Shown one piece after another: positions 41,048 through 49,473 of a DNA stretch of 64,000 nt. Location: positions 124,001-188,000 of the forward strand of contig JANMDQ010000029.1 in assembly GCA_031376385.1 (NCBI GenBank). The letters run 5' to 3'. The notes below the pieces were generated by a model that was not told where the DNA came from, made no database searches, and saw only the letters and a program-made list of their open reading frames with translations. Source of the DNA: Aquisediminimonas sp031376385. GTDB taxonomy: Bacteria > Pseudomonadota > Alphaproteobacteria > Sphingomonadales > Sphingomonadaceae. Position 1 is the first letter of the stretch; each line of letters opens with the position of its first letter. The position numbers and the translations under genes are program-made.

Positions 41048-41738
41048 GCGCTGTTCCCTGCAAAACGAGCATCGATCCGTGGAGCGTTTGGGACGTGAGG
41101 GTAAATGTGTCGCTGAAGGCGCGCGTGACCTCAGCCTCTGTTTCCGGCATCGCGGCTTCGCCTTGGCGGTGGAGCAGGCCCAGCATCCTGTTGCCGATGG
41201 CGCGGTTCGTCAGCACCAGAGAGGAAAGGATGACAGTTGCAGCCGGAGCAGCCACACGGCGCAACTCTGCCAGCAAAGGCGATCTGGTGCCAACCACGTG
41301 CAAAAATCCCCATGCAAAGACGGTTTCAAATGCGCCGTCACGGAAGGGCAAATCAAACGCGTCCCCCTGAAGAAATTGCCCGCCCGGTAACCGTGCCGCC
41401 CCGCGCTGCATCATCCCAAGCGAACGGTCGAACAGGATCATGCGGTCAAGTGGTGCGCTCTGATAAGCCCTGGCCGTGAACACCAATGAGCCGCAGCCGC
41501 AATCAAGGATCGCGCCTCTGCCTGCGTCTCTCAAACCTTCCCGTGCGGCATCCGCATAATTCTGAATGGACGCACCCCAGACGAGGCGGTTATACAGGCC
41601 ATTCCCGACAACGCGGTCATAAGCCCTAGCCATCCGGTCATAACCGTCGGCGCGCTGGTCAGCGGGCAGCGTCGACCAGACACCCGGTGAGACGGGTTCT
41701 GCTGATCGGTTTGGCAGGAGAACATCGCTTAGTTGCAC
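41040..41738 (-). CDS. Class I SAM-dependent methyltransferase
   Basis: A 232-residue Rossmann methyltransferase. Motif I is AILDCGCGSLVFTARAY and motif II-III FRDGAFETVFAWGFLHVV, as in the Methyltransf_11/25 group for small molecules. GTG start preceded by GGGGGAG. It follows lpdA by 13 bp on the same strand and shares its transcript with the hydrolase. Substrate unknown. Confidence 0.85.
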   Translation of the reverse strand: MQLSDVLLPNRSAEPVSPGVWSTLPADQRADGYDRMARAYDRVVGNGLYNRLVWGASIQNYADAAREGLRDAGRGAILDCGCGSLVFTARAYQSAPLDRMILFDRSLGMMQRGAARLPGGQFLQGDAFDLPFRDGAFETVFAWGFLHVVGTRSPLLAELRRVAAPAATVILSSLVLTNRAIGNRMLGLLHRQGEAAMPETEAEVTRAFSDTFTLTSQTLHGSMLVLQGTARG

Positions 41739-41751
41739 GCCAGCTCCCCCG

Positions 41752-43146
41752 TCACATGTGGATCGGCTTGCCCGTCACGGCCATGGCTGCTTCTTTCAAC
41801 GCCTCAGCGTGCGTGGGGTGCGCGTGGCAGGTGTAAGCGATATCCTCTGAAGTCGCGCCAAATTCCATCGCCATGCAAGCCTCGGCGATCATCGTTCCGG
41901 CGATGGATGTGATGATGTGGACGCCGAGCACCTTGTCGGTTTTCGCGTCTGCAATCACCTTCACAAACCCGTCCGTATCGCGATTGGTTTTCGCGCGGCT
42001 GTTGGCGGCCATCGGGAATTTGCCGACCTTAATCTCCCCGCGCTCCTTCGCCTCTTCCTCGGTCAGGCCAACGCTCGCGATTTCGGGATAAGTATAGACC
42101 ACGCCGGGGATGACATCATGGTTCACAATTCCCGTAAGGCCCGCGACAAATTCTGCCGCCGCAATACCTTCATCCTCGGCCTTGTGGGCCAGCATAGGGC
42201 CAGGCGTTACGTCGCCAATCGCATAGATGCCGGGGACGCTGGTTTGGAAGTCATGGCCAACCTCAATCTGCCCGCGCGAGTTGAGCGAGAGACCTGCCTT
42301 ATCGAGCGCGAGGCCCTCGACATTGGGGCGGCGGCCAATCGAGACGAGAACGCAGTCAGCTTCGATGGTTTCACTCGCGCCACCTGCTGAGGGCTCGACA
42401 GTTAGCGTCGCCGTATCACCCTTAACGCTCGCACCTGTTACTTTGGTGCTGGTGCGGATCACAAAGCCCTGCTTCTTGAAAATCTTGGCGGATTCCTTGC
42501 GGACTTCGCCGTCCATGCCGGGCAGGATCTGGTCGAGATATTCCACCACAGTCACTTGCGCGCCCAGCCGCAGCCAGACGCTACCCAATTCCAGCCCGAT
42601 GACGCCGCCGCCAATGACGACCATATGCTTGGGAACTTTGGGCAGCATCAGCGCGCCGGTGGAATCAACGATGACCTTCTGGTCAACCGCAACACCAGGC
42701 AGCGGCGTCACAGAGGAGCCAGTTGCGATCATGAAATTCTTCGCCGTGTAAGACACACCTGCCACTTCGATGCTGGTCGGTGAGGTAAAGGCCGCGTGGC
42801 CCTTGATCCAGTCGACCTTGTTTTTCTTGAACAGAAACGCGATGCCGCCAGTGAGTTCCTTGACCGCCAGATCCTTTTCCGCGTGCATTTGCAGCAGATT
42901 GAGCGACACACCCTTAAACTCCACCCCGAACTTGGTAAGCGAGCCCGACTGCGCCTCATGATAAAGCTCGGACGCATGCAGCATCGCTTTGGACGGAATG
43001 CAGCCCACATTCAGGCACGTGCCGCCCAGCGTCTCCCGCGCCTCAACACAAGCCACTTTCAGCCCCAGTTGCGCCGCACGGATGGCCGCAACATAGCCGC
43101 CCGGTCCAGCGCCAATCACGATGAGGTCGTAGGTGGTATCAGTCAT
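41752..43146 (-). CDS. lpdA: Dihydrolipoyl dehydrogenase (E3)
   Basis: FAD enzyme that reoxidises lipoyl groups of SucB. The 464-residue chain has the FAD site IVIGAGPGGYVAAIRAAQ, redox disulfide GGTCLNVGCIPSK, NAD site VIGGGVIGLELGS, and the C-terminal HAHPTHAE His-Glu pair. ATG 43146 has GGGAG upstream. Between it and sucB sits a GIY-YIG cassette. Confidence 0.96.
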   Translation of the reverse strand: MTDTTYDLIVIGAGPGGYVAAIRAAQLGLKVACVEARETLGGTCLNVGCIPSKAMLHASELYHEAQSGSLTKFGVEFKGVSLNLLQMHAEKDLAVKELTGGIAFLFKKNKVDWIKGHAAFTSPTSIEVAGVSYTAKNFMIATGSSVTPLPGVAVDQKVIVDSTGALMLPKVPKHMVVIGGGVIGLELGSVWLRLGAQVTVVEYLDQILPGMDGEVRKESAKIFKKQGFVIRTSTKVTGASVKGDTATLTVEPSAGGASETIEADCVLVSIGRRPNVEGLALDKAGLSLNSRGQIEVGHDFQTSVPGIYAIGDVTPGPMLAHKAEDEGIAAAEFVAGLTGIVNHDVIPGVVYTYPEIASVGLTEEEAKERGEIKVGKFPMAANSRAKTNRDTDGFVKVIADAKTDKVLGVHIITSIAGTMIAEACMAMEFGATSEDIAYTCHAHPTHAEALKEAAMAVTGKPIHM

Positions 43147-43160
43147 CAAAAAACTCCCAT

Positions 43161-43521
43161 TGTGCTCCGGCGAAGGCCGGAGCGGTGCGGATCATCGCAC
43201 CAGTTCATCATATAAGTCGCGCCATTCAGGATTACGCTCTTCAATCAGGCGAAGTTTCCAAGCCCTGTGCCATTTCTTCATTCTAAGCTCACACGCTGTT
43301 GCATCTTGAAGATTGATGAAATGTTCGAACCATATAAGCAGATGACAGCCATGCTCTTTGGAATAGCCTTCGATTAAGCCATTTCGATGTTGATAGGCAC
43401 GCTGCACAACGTGGCTGGTTACTCCCAGATAGGTTTTGCCCTTTGGTCGATTGGCCATGAGATAAACATAACCTGATTTCATTCATACGCCTTGCACAGC
43501 TCCGGCCTTCGCCGGAGCACA
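43161..43521. mobile_element. Mini-cassette: GIY-YIG gene between 23-bp perfect inverted repeats
   Basis: The 23-bp sequence at 43161-43183 (with CTCCGGCGAAGGCCGGAG, itself palindromic) is exactly inverted at 43499-43521. The 315 bp between hold one small GIY-YIG gene. A third solo copy of the 23-mer lies at 44792-44814, upstream of sucB. No transposase is present; the nuclease itself may mobilise the unit. Confidence 0.75.
43192..43482 (-). CDS. GIY-YIG nuclease family protein
   Basis: A 96-residue single-domain GIY-YIG nuclease (UPF0213-like). The motif is GYVYLMANRPKGKTYLGVTS, followed by the conserved Arg in RAYQHRNG and a Glu in ELRMKKWHRAWK. Such stand-alone proteins resemble the catalytic part of homing endonucleases. 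It is cargo of an inverted-repeat unit within the odh operon. Confidence 0.87.
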   Translation of the reverse strand: MKSGYVYLMANRPKGKTYLGVTSHVVQRAYQHRNGLIEGYSKEHGCHLLIWFEHFINLQDATACELRMKKWHRAWKLRLIEERNPEWRDLYDELVR

Positions 43522-43542
43522 GTGAGTAGGGCCCTGCTGATC

Positions 43543-44769
43543 TCACAAATCAATCAACAATCGTGTCGGATCTTCGATAGCATTTTTGACCGCGACTAGA
43601 AAGGTCACAGCCTCGCGCCCATCGATCAGGCGGTGGTCGTAGCTGAGCGCGAGATACATCATCGGGCGGACGACAACTTGGCCGTTTACAACAACGGCGC
43701 GGTCTTCGATGCGGTGGAGGCCGAGGACAGCCGACTGCGGCGGGTTGATGATCGGCGTGGACATCAGGCTGCCGAACACGCCGCCGTTTGATATGGTGAA
43801 CGTGCCGCCGGCCATATCAGCCATTGTCATCGTGCCGTCCTTGGCTTTCTTGCCCAGCGCGCCGATGCTCTTTTCGATTTCGGCAAACGACATTGCTTCG
43901 GCATTGCGGACTACGGGGACGACCAAGCCGTTGGGGCCACTGACCGCAACCGAGACGTCAACAAACTGATTGTAGACGATCTCATCGCCTTCAATCTGCG
44001 CGTTGACCGATGGCACGTCTTTGAGCGCAAGGCAGGCCGCCTTAGTGAAAAAGCCCATGAAGCCCAGTTTCACGCCATGCTTTTTCTCGAACAAATCCTT
44101 ATATTTGGCGCGTGCTTCGATGACGGCAGACATATCGACGTCATTGAACGTCGTGAGCATGGCAGCTGTATTCTGCGCTTCTTTCAAACGCCGTGCGACG
44201 GTTTGGCGCAGGCGGGTCATCTTCACCCGTTCCTGAACCCGACCGCCGGCGTCGAGCGGGGCAGTTGAGATGACCGGGACCGCAGCAGGCACTGGGGTCG
44301 CGGCCACTGGTGCCGGGGCTTGGGCCGCTGCGGCCAGCACATCTTCCTTGGTCAGGCGACCGTCTTTGCCCGTGCCTTTGATCTTGGTCGGGTCGACACC
44401 AAATTCAAGCACAAGACGCCGGACGGACGGGGATAGAGTGAGATCAGCCGACTCCGCCGTCAGCACAGGGGCAGGTGCCACTGCGGAAGGGACCGCAGCC
44501 GGGGTCGGTGCTGGAGCTGACGCTGCGCCTGTTCCCGCTTCAATCGCGGCAATGACCGCGCCGACATTCACCGTCGCGCCTTCAACCACCATCTGCGCGC
44601 CCATGACGCCTGCCACTGGCGAGGTGACTTCGACGGCGACCTTGTCCGTTTCCAGGCTTGCGACCGCCTCATCAGCGGCGACCGCATCGCCCGGCTTTTT
44701 CAACCATTGGCCAAGCGTGGCTTCGGCGATGGATTCGCCCAAAGTGGGAACTAAGATTTCAGTGCTCAT
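43543..44769 (-). CDS. sucB: Dihydrolipoyllysine-residue succinyltransferase (E2)
   Basis: Core of the 2-oxoglutarate dehydrogenase complex. A lipoyl domain (Lys in SLETDKVAVEV), an Ala/Pro-rich linker, the E3-binding domain (SPSVRRLVLEFGVDPTKIKGTGKDGRLTKEDV) and the catalytic domain ending ALSYDHRLIDGREAVTFL (active His and Asp). 408 residues, normal. It lies between sucA and lpd. Confidence 0.96.
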   Translation of the reverse strand: MSTEILVPTLGESIAEATLGQWLKKPGDAVAADEAVASLETDKVAVEVTSPVAGVMGAQMVVEGATVNVGAVIAAIEAGTGAASAPAPTPAAVPSAVAPAPVLTAESADLTLSPSVRRLVLEFGVDPTKIKGTGKDGRLTKEDVLAAAAQAPAPVAATPVPAAVPVISTAPLDAGGRVQERVKMTRLRQTVARRLKEAQNTAAMLTTFNDVDMSAVIEARAKYKDLFEKKHGVKLGFMGFFTKAACLALKDVPSVNAQIEGDEIVYNQFVDVSVAVSGPNGLVVPVVRNAEAMSFAEIEKSIGALGKKAKDGTMTMADMAGGTFTISNGGVFGSLMSTPIINPPQSAVLGLHRIEDRAVVVNGQVVVRPMMYLALSYDHRLIDGREAVTFLVAVKNAIEDPTRLLIDL

Positions 44770-44791
44770 TGTTGGACCTCATTAGTTCTGC

Positions 44792-44814
44792 TGTGCTCCG
44801 GCGAAGGCCGGAGC
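44792..44814. repeat. Solo copy of the GIY-YIG cassette terminal repeat
   Basis: Identical to 43161-43183. It lies in the gap between sucA and sucB, about 1.3 kb from the cassette. It could be a remnant of a previous insertion or a site used by the nuclease. Confidence 0.7.
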
Positions 44815-44865
44815 CTAGACCAAAACAGAAAAATGCCGCTTTGCGTCGTCATTTGTTGGAGTTGG

Positions 44866-44936
44866 GCTCCTGCCTTCAGCATTTGGCTGAAGTCTATCCT
44901 AAACGCCTGCCAAGCAGGAAGGCGAAGGGCAGGAGC
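44866..44936. repeat. Branched palindrome between sucA and sucB
   Basis: GCTCCTGCC (44866-44874) pairs with GGCAGGAGC (44928-44936); inside are two further hairpins, CTTCAGC/GCTGAAG (44874-44892) and CCTGCcaaGCAGG (44906-44918). The fold would be a three-way junction in RNA. It is not a tRNA. It could separate sucA from sucB messages. Confidence 0.55.
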
Positions 44937-44953
44937 ACCTATATGCTGACTCA

Positions 44954-47755
44954 TCATCCCGCCCTCTGCCGCCGGATTTCGCCGCGTACATTATGGCCAA
45001 GCGCATCGGCAACCAGCGCAGCTTGTTCTGCAATATGGCGTTTCATCAGGCCTGTGGCAGGCGATGCACTTGCCTTGCGACCGGCATAGCGCGCGCGGGT
45101 TGGGGCCACAGTGGAGGCCGCCAGCGCATCCTCAATAAACGGATCAATGAACGACCACGACCCGCCATTGCGCGATTCTTCCTGCGCCCAGACGACCTCT
45201 TCCAGATTGACCATGCGGTTCAACCGAATGACCAGAGGGTCACCGGGGAAGGGATAAAGCTGTTCCAGCCGGACAATCGCCGTCTCTGTATCGCCCGCCG
45301 CATTGCGCGCCTCCATCAAGTCATAGGCGACTTTACCACTGCACAGAACCAGCCGCTTCACATCCGTGTCAGCCGGTGCCCAAGGGTCAGACAGGATGCG
45401 CATGAAATGACTTTCACCCCGAAAATCCTTGGCTTTGGAAACCGCCATCTTGTGCCGCAACAGCGACTTGGGCGTCATGACAATGAGCGGCTTGCGGAAA
45501 CTGCGATGCATTTGCCGCCGGAGCATATGGTAATAATTGGCGGGCGTCGTGCAGTTGACAACCTGGATATTATCTTCGGCGCACAGCTGCAAAAACCGTT
45601 CGGGCCGCGCGCTGCTATGTTCTGGCCCCTGGCCTTCATAGCCGTGGGGCAGCAGCAGGACGAGGCCATTGGCGCGGAGCCATTTGCTTTCGCCGCTGGC
45701 AATGAATTGATCAATCATAACCTGCGCGCCATTGGCGAAATCGCCAAACTGGCCTTCCCACAGAACCAGCGTTTTTGGGTCTGCACTGGCATAGCCATAT
45801 TCATAGCCGAGCACGCCGAACTCACTCAGCGGCGAATCCAGCACCTCAAAGCGGCCGTGCTGCACAGTGGACAGCGGTACATATTTCGCTTCGCTGCCTT
45901 GATCGACCCAGACCGCATGACGCTGGCTGAATGTGCCGCGCCCGCTATCCTGACCGGACAAGCGCACCCGGTATCCTTCGGACAGCAGCGATCCAAAGGC
46001 CAGCGCTTCGCCGGTTGCCCAGTCAAAGCCTTCGCCGGTGCGGAACATTTCCCGCTTCGCCTCCAGCACGCGTTCCAGCGTTTTGTGGATCGTGTGGCCT
46101 TGCGGCACGGTCGTTAGCGTGCGGCCAAGCCCGTCCATCAGTTTGGGGGCAATGCCCGTCACGACATTACGGCGCGCGGTTTCAGGGTCTGCAGGCTTGC
46201 TCAGCCCCTGCCAGCGACCGCCGAACCAGTCGGCTTCGTTCGCTTTGTAAGACGCAGCCCCTTCAAATTCGCCTTCCAGATGGGCAACGAACGCCGCTTC
46301 GGCATGCTCAATCCAGCTGCCATCGATCACGCCCTGTTCGATGAGCCGCGCACCGTAGACTTTGCTGACTGCGGGATGCTGGCGGATTTGCTGGTACATG
46401 AGCGGCTGAGTGAAGCTGGGCTCATCGCCTTCATTATGGCCGAAGCGGCGGTAGCACCACATGTCGATCACGATATCGCGGTGAAAACGTTGACGGTATT
46501 CGATGGCCATTTTGCAAGCGAAAGTAACCGCTTCGGGGTCATCGCCGTTGACATGCAGGATCGGGGCCTGAACGCCCTTGGCCACGTCTGACGGGTAGGG
46601 GGATGACCGCGCAAATTGCGGGGACGTTGTGAAGCCGACTTGGTTGTTCACGATATAATGAATGCAGCCGCCGGTATTATAGCCGCGAATGCCGGAAAAG
46701 CCGAGGCATTCCCAAACAATCCCTTGGCCCGCAAAGGCCGCGTCGCCGTGGAGGAGAACGGGGAGGACCTGCAAATGATCTTTCAGATCGCCCCGATCCG
46801 TCTGGCTGGCGCGCACTTTGCCAAGCACCACCGGGTCCACCGCTTCCAGGTGAGACGGGTTGGGAACCAGCGACATATGGACCTTGATGCCGTCAAATTC
46901 GCGGTCAGTGCTGGTGCCCAGATGATATTTCACGTCTCCAGACCCGCCGACATCATCGGGGTTGGACGATCCGCCTGAAAATTCGTGGAAGATCGTGCGG
47001 AACGGCTTGCCCATCACATTGGCGAGCACATTGAGGCGGCCCCGGTGGGGCATCCCGATCACGATTTCGCGAATGCCCATGGCGCCGCCGGTTTTGATGA
47101 AGCTTTCCAGCGCCGGGATCATCGCCTCCCCCCCGTCCAGCCCGAACCTTTTCGTGCCGACATATTTGCGGCCGAGGAACTTTTCATATTGTTCGGCTTC
47201 GATGACTTTGGACAGGATCGCTTTCTTGCCTTCGGGCGTGAAGCCAATCGACTTGTCCGCGCCTTCCATCTTTTCCTGAAAGAAGCGCCGTTCTTCCAGA
47301 TCAGAAATATGCATATATTCCAGGCCGACATTGCCGCAATAATTGGCGCGCAGGATCGCCACCAGTTCGCGCACTGTCGTCCATTGCAGGCCCAGATTGC
47401 CACCGACATAGACGGGCTTGTCGAGGTCCGCGCCCGCAAATCCGTGATATTCTGGAGTCAGATCAGCGGGCAAATCTTGCTTGGTCAGGCCCAGCGGATC
47501 AAGGTTGGCGGCCAAGTGCCCGCGCACGCGGTAGGTGCGGATCAGCAGCATTGCGCGGATGGACTCGCCTGCCGCCGTTGCGACATCAGCATCGCTCGCG
47601 GGCTTACCTGCGGCTTTCGCCGCTTCCTTTACGATGACTTCCATCTGCGTCGGATCAAGCGCCGCCGTCAGATCATCGCTTCTGCTCAAAGGCCATCCAG
47701 CCCGCGCCCAGCTGGGGCCGCGCTCGGTTTCGAAATCGTGGTTCTCAAAACCCAT
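44954..47755 (-). CDS. sucA: 2-oxoglutarate dehydrogenase E1
   Basis: Thiamine-dependent decarboxylase of the TCA cycle, 933 residues. Family blocks include EGAESFI-like GGEAMIPALESFIKTGGAMGIREIVIGMPHRGRLNVLANVMGKP, GDVKYHLGTS, HLEAVDPVVLGKVRA and the ThDP site HGDAAFAGQGIVWE. The ATG at 47755 (GGAG upstream) gives the usual MGFENHDFE-type start; the open frame upstream runs through palindromes and is not coding. Confidence 0.96.
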   Translation of the reverse strand: MGFENHDFETERGPSWARAGWPLSRSDDLTAALDPTQMEVIVKEAAKAAGKPASDADVATAAGESIRAMLLIRTYRVRGHLAANLDPLGLTKQDLPADLTPEYHGFAGADLDKPVYVGGNLGLQWTTVRELVAILRANYCGNVGLEYMHISDLEERRFFQEKMEGADKSIGFTPEGKKAILSKVIEAEQYEKFLGRKYVGTKRFGLDGGEAMIPALESFIKTGGAMGIREIVIGMPHRGRLNVLANVMGKPFRTIFHEFSGGSSNPDDVGGSGDVKYHLGTSTDREFDGIKVHMSLVPNPSHLEAVDPVVLGKVRASQTDRGDLKDHLQVLPVLLHGDAAFAGQGIVWECLGFSGIRGYNTGGCIHYIVNNQVGFTTSPQFARSSPYPSDVAKGVQAPILHVNGDDPEAVTFACKMAIEYRQRFHRDIVIDMWCYRRFGHNEGDEPSFTQPLMYQQIRQHPAVSKVYGARLIEQGVIDGSWIEHAEAAFVAHLEGEFEGAASYKANEADWFGGRWQGLSKPADPETARRNVVTGIAPKLMDGLGRTLTTVPQGHTIHKTLERVLEAKREMFRTGEGFDWATGEALAFGSLLSEGYRVRLSGQDSGRGTFSQRHAVWVDQGSEAKYVPLSTVQHGRFEVLDSPLSEFGVLGYEYGYASADPKTLVLWEGQFGDFANGAQVMIDQFIASGESKWLRANGLVLLLPHGYEGQGPEHSSARPERFLQLCAEDNIQVVNCTTPANYYHMLRRQMHRSFRKPLIVMTPKSLLRHKMAVSKAKDFRGESHFMRILSDPWAPADTDVKRLVLCSGKVAYDLMEARNAAGDTETAIVRLEQLYPFPGDPLVIRLNRMVNLEEVVWAQEESRNGGSWSFIDPFIEDALAASTVAPTRARYAGRKASASPATGLMKRHIAEQAALVADALGHNVRGEIRRQRAG

Positions 47756-47768
47756 TCTACTTCTCCAA

Positions 47769-47911
47769 TTCCTCCCCAAATTTATTTGGGGAGGGGGACC
47801 ATCCGAAGGATGGTGGAGGGGTAAATGCTCTATGCCGAGCAGCCCCTCCGTCATTGCTTCGCAATGCCACCTCCCCATCGTCCTTCGACAAGCTCAGGAT
47901 CGATGGGGAGG
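47769..47911. repeat. Cluster of palindromes between sucD and sucA
   Basis: Four hairpins follow one another: CTCCCCAAA/TTTGGGGAG, ACCATCCgaaGGATGGT, CATTGCttcGCAATG, and CCTCCCCATCG (47870-47880)/CGATGGGGAGG (47901-47911). The last encloses CCTTCGACAAGCTCAG, related to the left-end repeat. The mosaic suggests nested insertion of several repeat families. Confidence 0.65.
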
Positions 47912-47920
47912 ATTGTCATT

Positions 47921-48805
47921 TTACCCCTTCAACAGCTCCGCCAGCGTCCGCCCCAGATCGGACGGGGACGGCGATACGCGGATGCCCGCTGCCTCCATCG
48001 CCGCGATCTTGCTGCCTGCATCGCCTTTCCCGCCGGAGACAATCGCCCCGGCGTGGCCCATGCGCCGCCCGGGAGGAGCGGTAAGCCCAGCGATGAAACC
48101 GGCCATTGGCTTTTTGCGGCCACGCTTGGCTTCATCGATCAAGAACTGCGCAGCTTCTTCCTCAGCACTGCCGCCGATTTCGCCAATCATGATGATCGAT
48201 TTGGTTTCATCATCGCCCAAGAACAATTCCAGCATATCAATGAAATTAGTGCCGTTCACAGGGTCACCGCCAATGCCAACGGCTGTCGTCTGGCCAAGGC
48301 CTTCCGCTGTCGTCTGGAATACGGCTTCATAGGTGAGCGTGCCGGAGCGGGAGACAACGCCGACTGAGCCTTTGGAAAAGATGCTGCCGGGCATGATCCC
48401 GATCTTGCATTCGTTGGGCGTCAGCACGCCGGGGCAGTTGGGGCCGATGAGCCGTGATTTGGAACCCGAAAGCGCGCGCTTCACCTTCACCATATCCAGC
48501 ACGGGAATGCCCTCGGTAATGCAGACGATCAGCGGCACTTCCGCGTCAATCGCCTCAAGGATCGAATCCGCTGCGAACGGCGGCGGCACATACACCACCG
48601 AAGCATCCGCACCGGTCACCTGCACGGCCTCGGCAACTGTGTTGAACATCGGCAGGCCGATATGCGTGGAGCCGCCCTTACCCGGCGTAACCCCGCCCAC
48701 CATCTGCGAACCATAAGCCAGCGCCTGTTCAGTGTGGAACGTGCCTGTGGCGCCAGTCATCCCCTGGGTGATGACTTTGGTGTGTTTGTTGATAAGGATG
48801 CTCAC
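47921..48805 (-). CDS. sucD: Succinyl-CoA synthetase, alpha subunit
   Basis: Substrate-level phosphorylation step of the TCA cycle. The 294-residue subunit has QGMTGATGTFHTEQALAYG, CITEGIPVLDMV and the phosphorylated His region GHAGAIVSGGKG. GTG start. Unlike most bacteria, the beta subunit gene sucC is not directly upstream; an unknown gene takes that place, so sucC must be elsewhere. Confidence 0.95.
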   Translation of the reverse strand: MSILINKHTKVITQGMTGATGTFHTEQALAYGSQMVGGVTPGKGGSTHIGLPMFNTVAEAVQVTGADASVVYVPPPFAADSILEAIDAEVPLIVCITEGIPVLDMVKVKRALSGSKSRLIGPNCPGVLTPNECKIGIMPGSIFSKGSVGVVSRSGTLTYEAVFQTTAEGLGQTTAVGIGGDPVNGTNFIDMLELFLGDDETKSIIMIGEIGGSAEEEAAQFLIDEAKRGRKKPMAGFIAGLTAPPGRRMGHAGAIVSGGKGDAGSKIAAMEAAGIRVSPSPSDLGRTLAELLKG

Positions 48806-48807
48806 TG

Positions 48808-49473
48808 CTATTTAGCTCCCGCTGGAATCAATTGAACGGAAAGGTGGACTGGTTGCGGCCCATCTCTTGTGGTTGGAATGTTGATATTCACCCGTAGATC
48901 GCGAGTGATCCAGTAACCGTCTGCGAAGGTGTTTTTGACAACCAGCTTACCCGGTGCACCGAGCTGGACCGTCAGAAGCTCTGTGATGACTAAAGCCTGA
49001 GAAAGATCTGAAATCTTGATGACAAGATTGCATTGCTCGCCGAATGCTCTGAAGGGACCGTAAGGTCCAACTGTAGTTGCGGCACGACTTGGCATGGCGA
49101 TGGGCCTACCTTTGAGGCCCGAGTCGTCTCCCGCCCAAAGAAAGAGCGATGCATTCTTGCTGGTCCACCGAGCAATATTTGCTTCGCCGATCTTGCCCGA
49201 TGCGGGAAATACAGCATTATCACGCTTCAAGGAAAATGGAGATGTGTTTGCCCTTGAGCCTGCAGATTGAGGATCAGGGATGCATAGACGGGTAAACTCT
49301 TCAACTACACTTGCAGGAGCCAAATCAGTTGCATCTAGTCCTTCGCCTAGGCTTGTTTCGCCGCCAATAACCAGCGCCCGCCCATCTTTAACCGTCAAGG
49401 TCGCTGATTGCGCAAAGAGTTTCGCTTGCGGCATTAGCAGCAGCGTCGCTGCAACAGCTAAACTCACCTTCAT
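48808..49473 (-). CDS. Hypothetical exported protein between mdh and sucD
   Basis: A 221-residue protein that I do not recognise. It has a clear signal peptide (VSLAVAATLLLMPQAKLFAQ) and no further membrane segment; the mature part has two Cys that could pair (CIPDPQ and CNLVIK) and beta-rich composition. Its start overlaps the mdh stop (ATGA), and its stop lies 2 bp before sucD, so it is fully embedded in the operon. The DNA is more AT-rich than its neighbours. No functional link to the TCA cycle is evident. Confidence 0.68.
   Translation of the reverse strand: MKVSLAVAATLLLMPQAKLFAQSATLTVKDGRALVIGGETSLGEGLDATDLAPASVVEEFTRLCIPDPQSAGSRANTSPFSLKRDNAVFPASGKIGEANIARWTSKNASLFLWAGDDSGLKGRPIAMPSRAATTVGPYGPFRAFGEQCNLVIKISDLSQALVITELLTVQLGAPGKLVVKNTFADGYWITRDLRVNINIPTTRDGPQPVHLSVQLIPAGAK

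Noticed and set aside
44866..44936. tRNA-like gene
   Set aside because: The branched fold has no D-arm, T-loop or anticodon-loop consensus.
44993..46117. 374-codon plus-strand frame inside sucA
   Set aside because: Antisense shadow of sucA; no independent coding signal.
47756..47878. N-terminal extension of SucA by 41 residues
   Set aside because: The open frame is present, but the DNA is made of palindromic repeats and the added residues do not resemble any E1 N-terminus; ATG 47755 has a good ribosome site.
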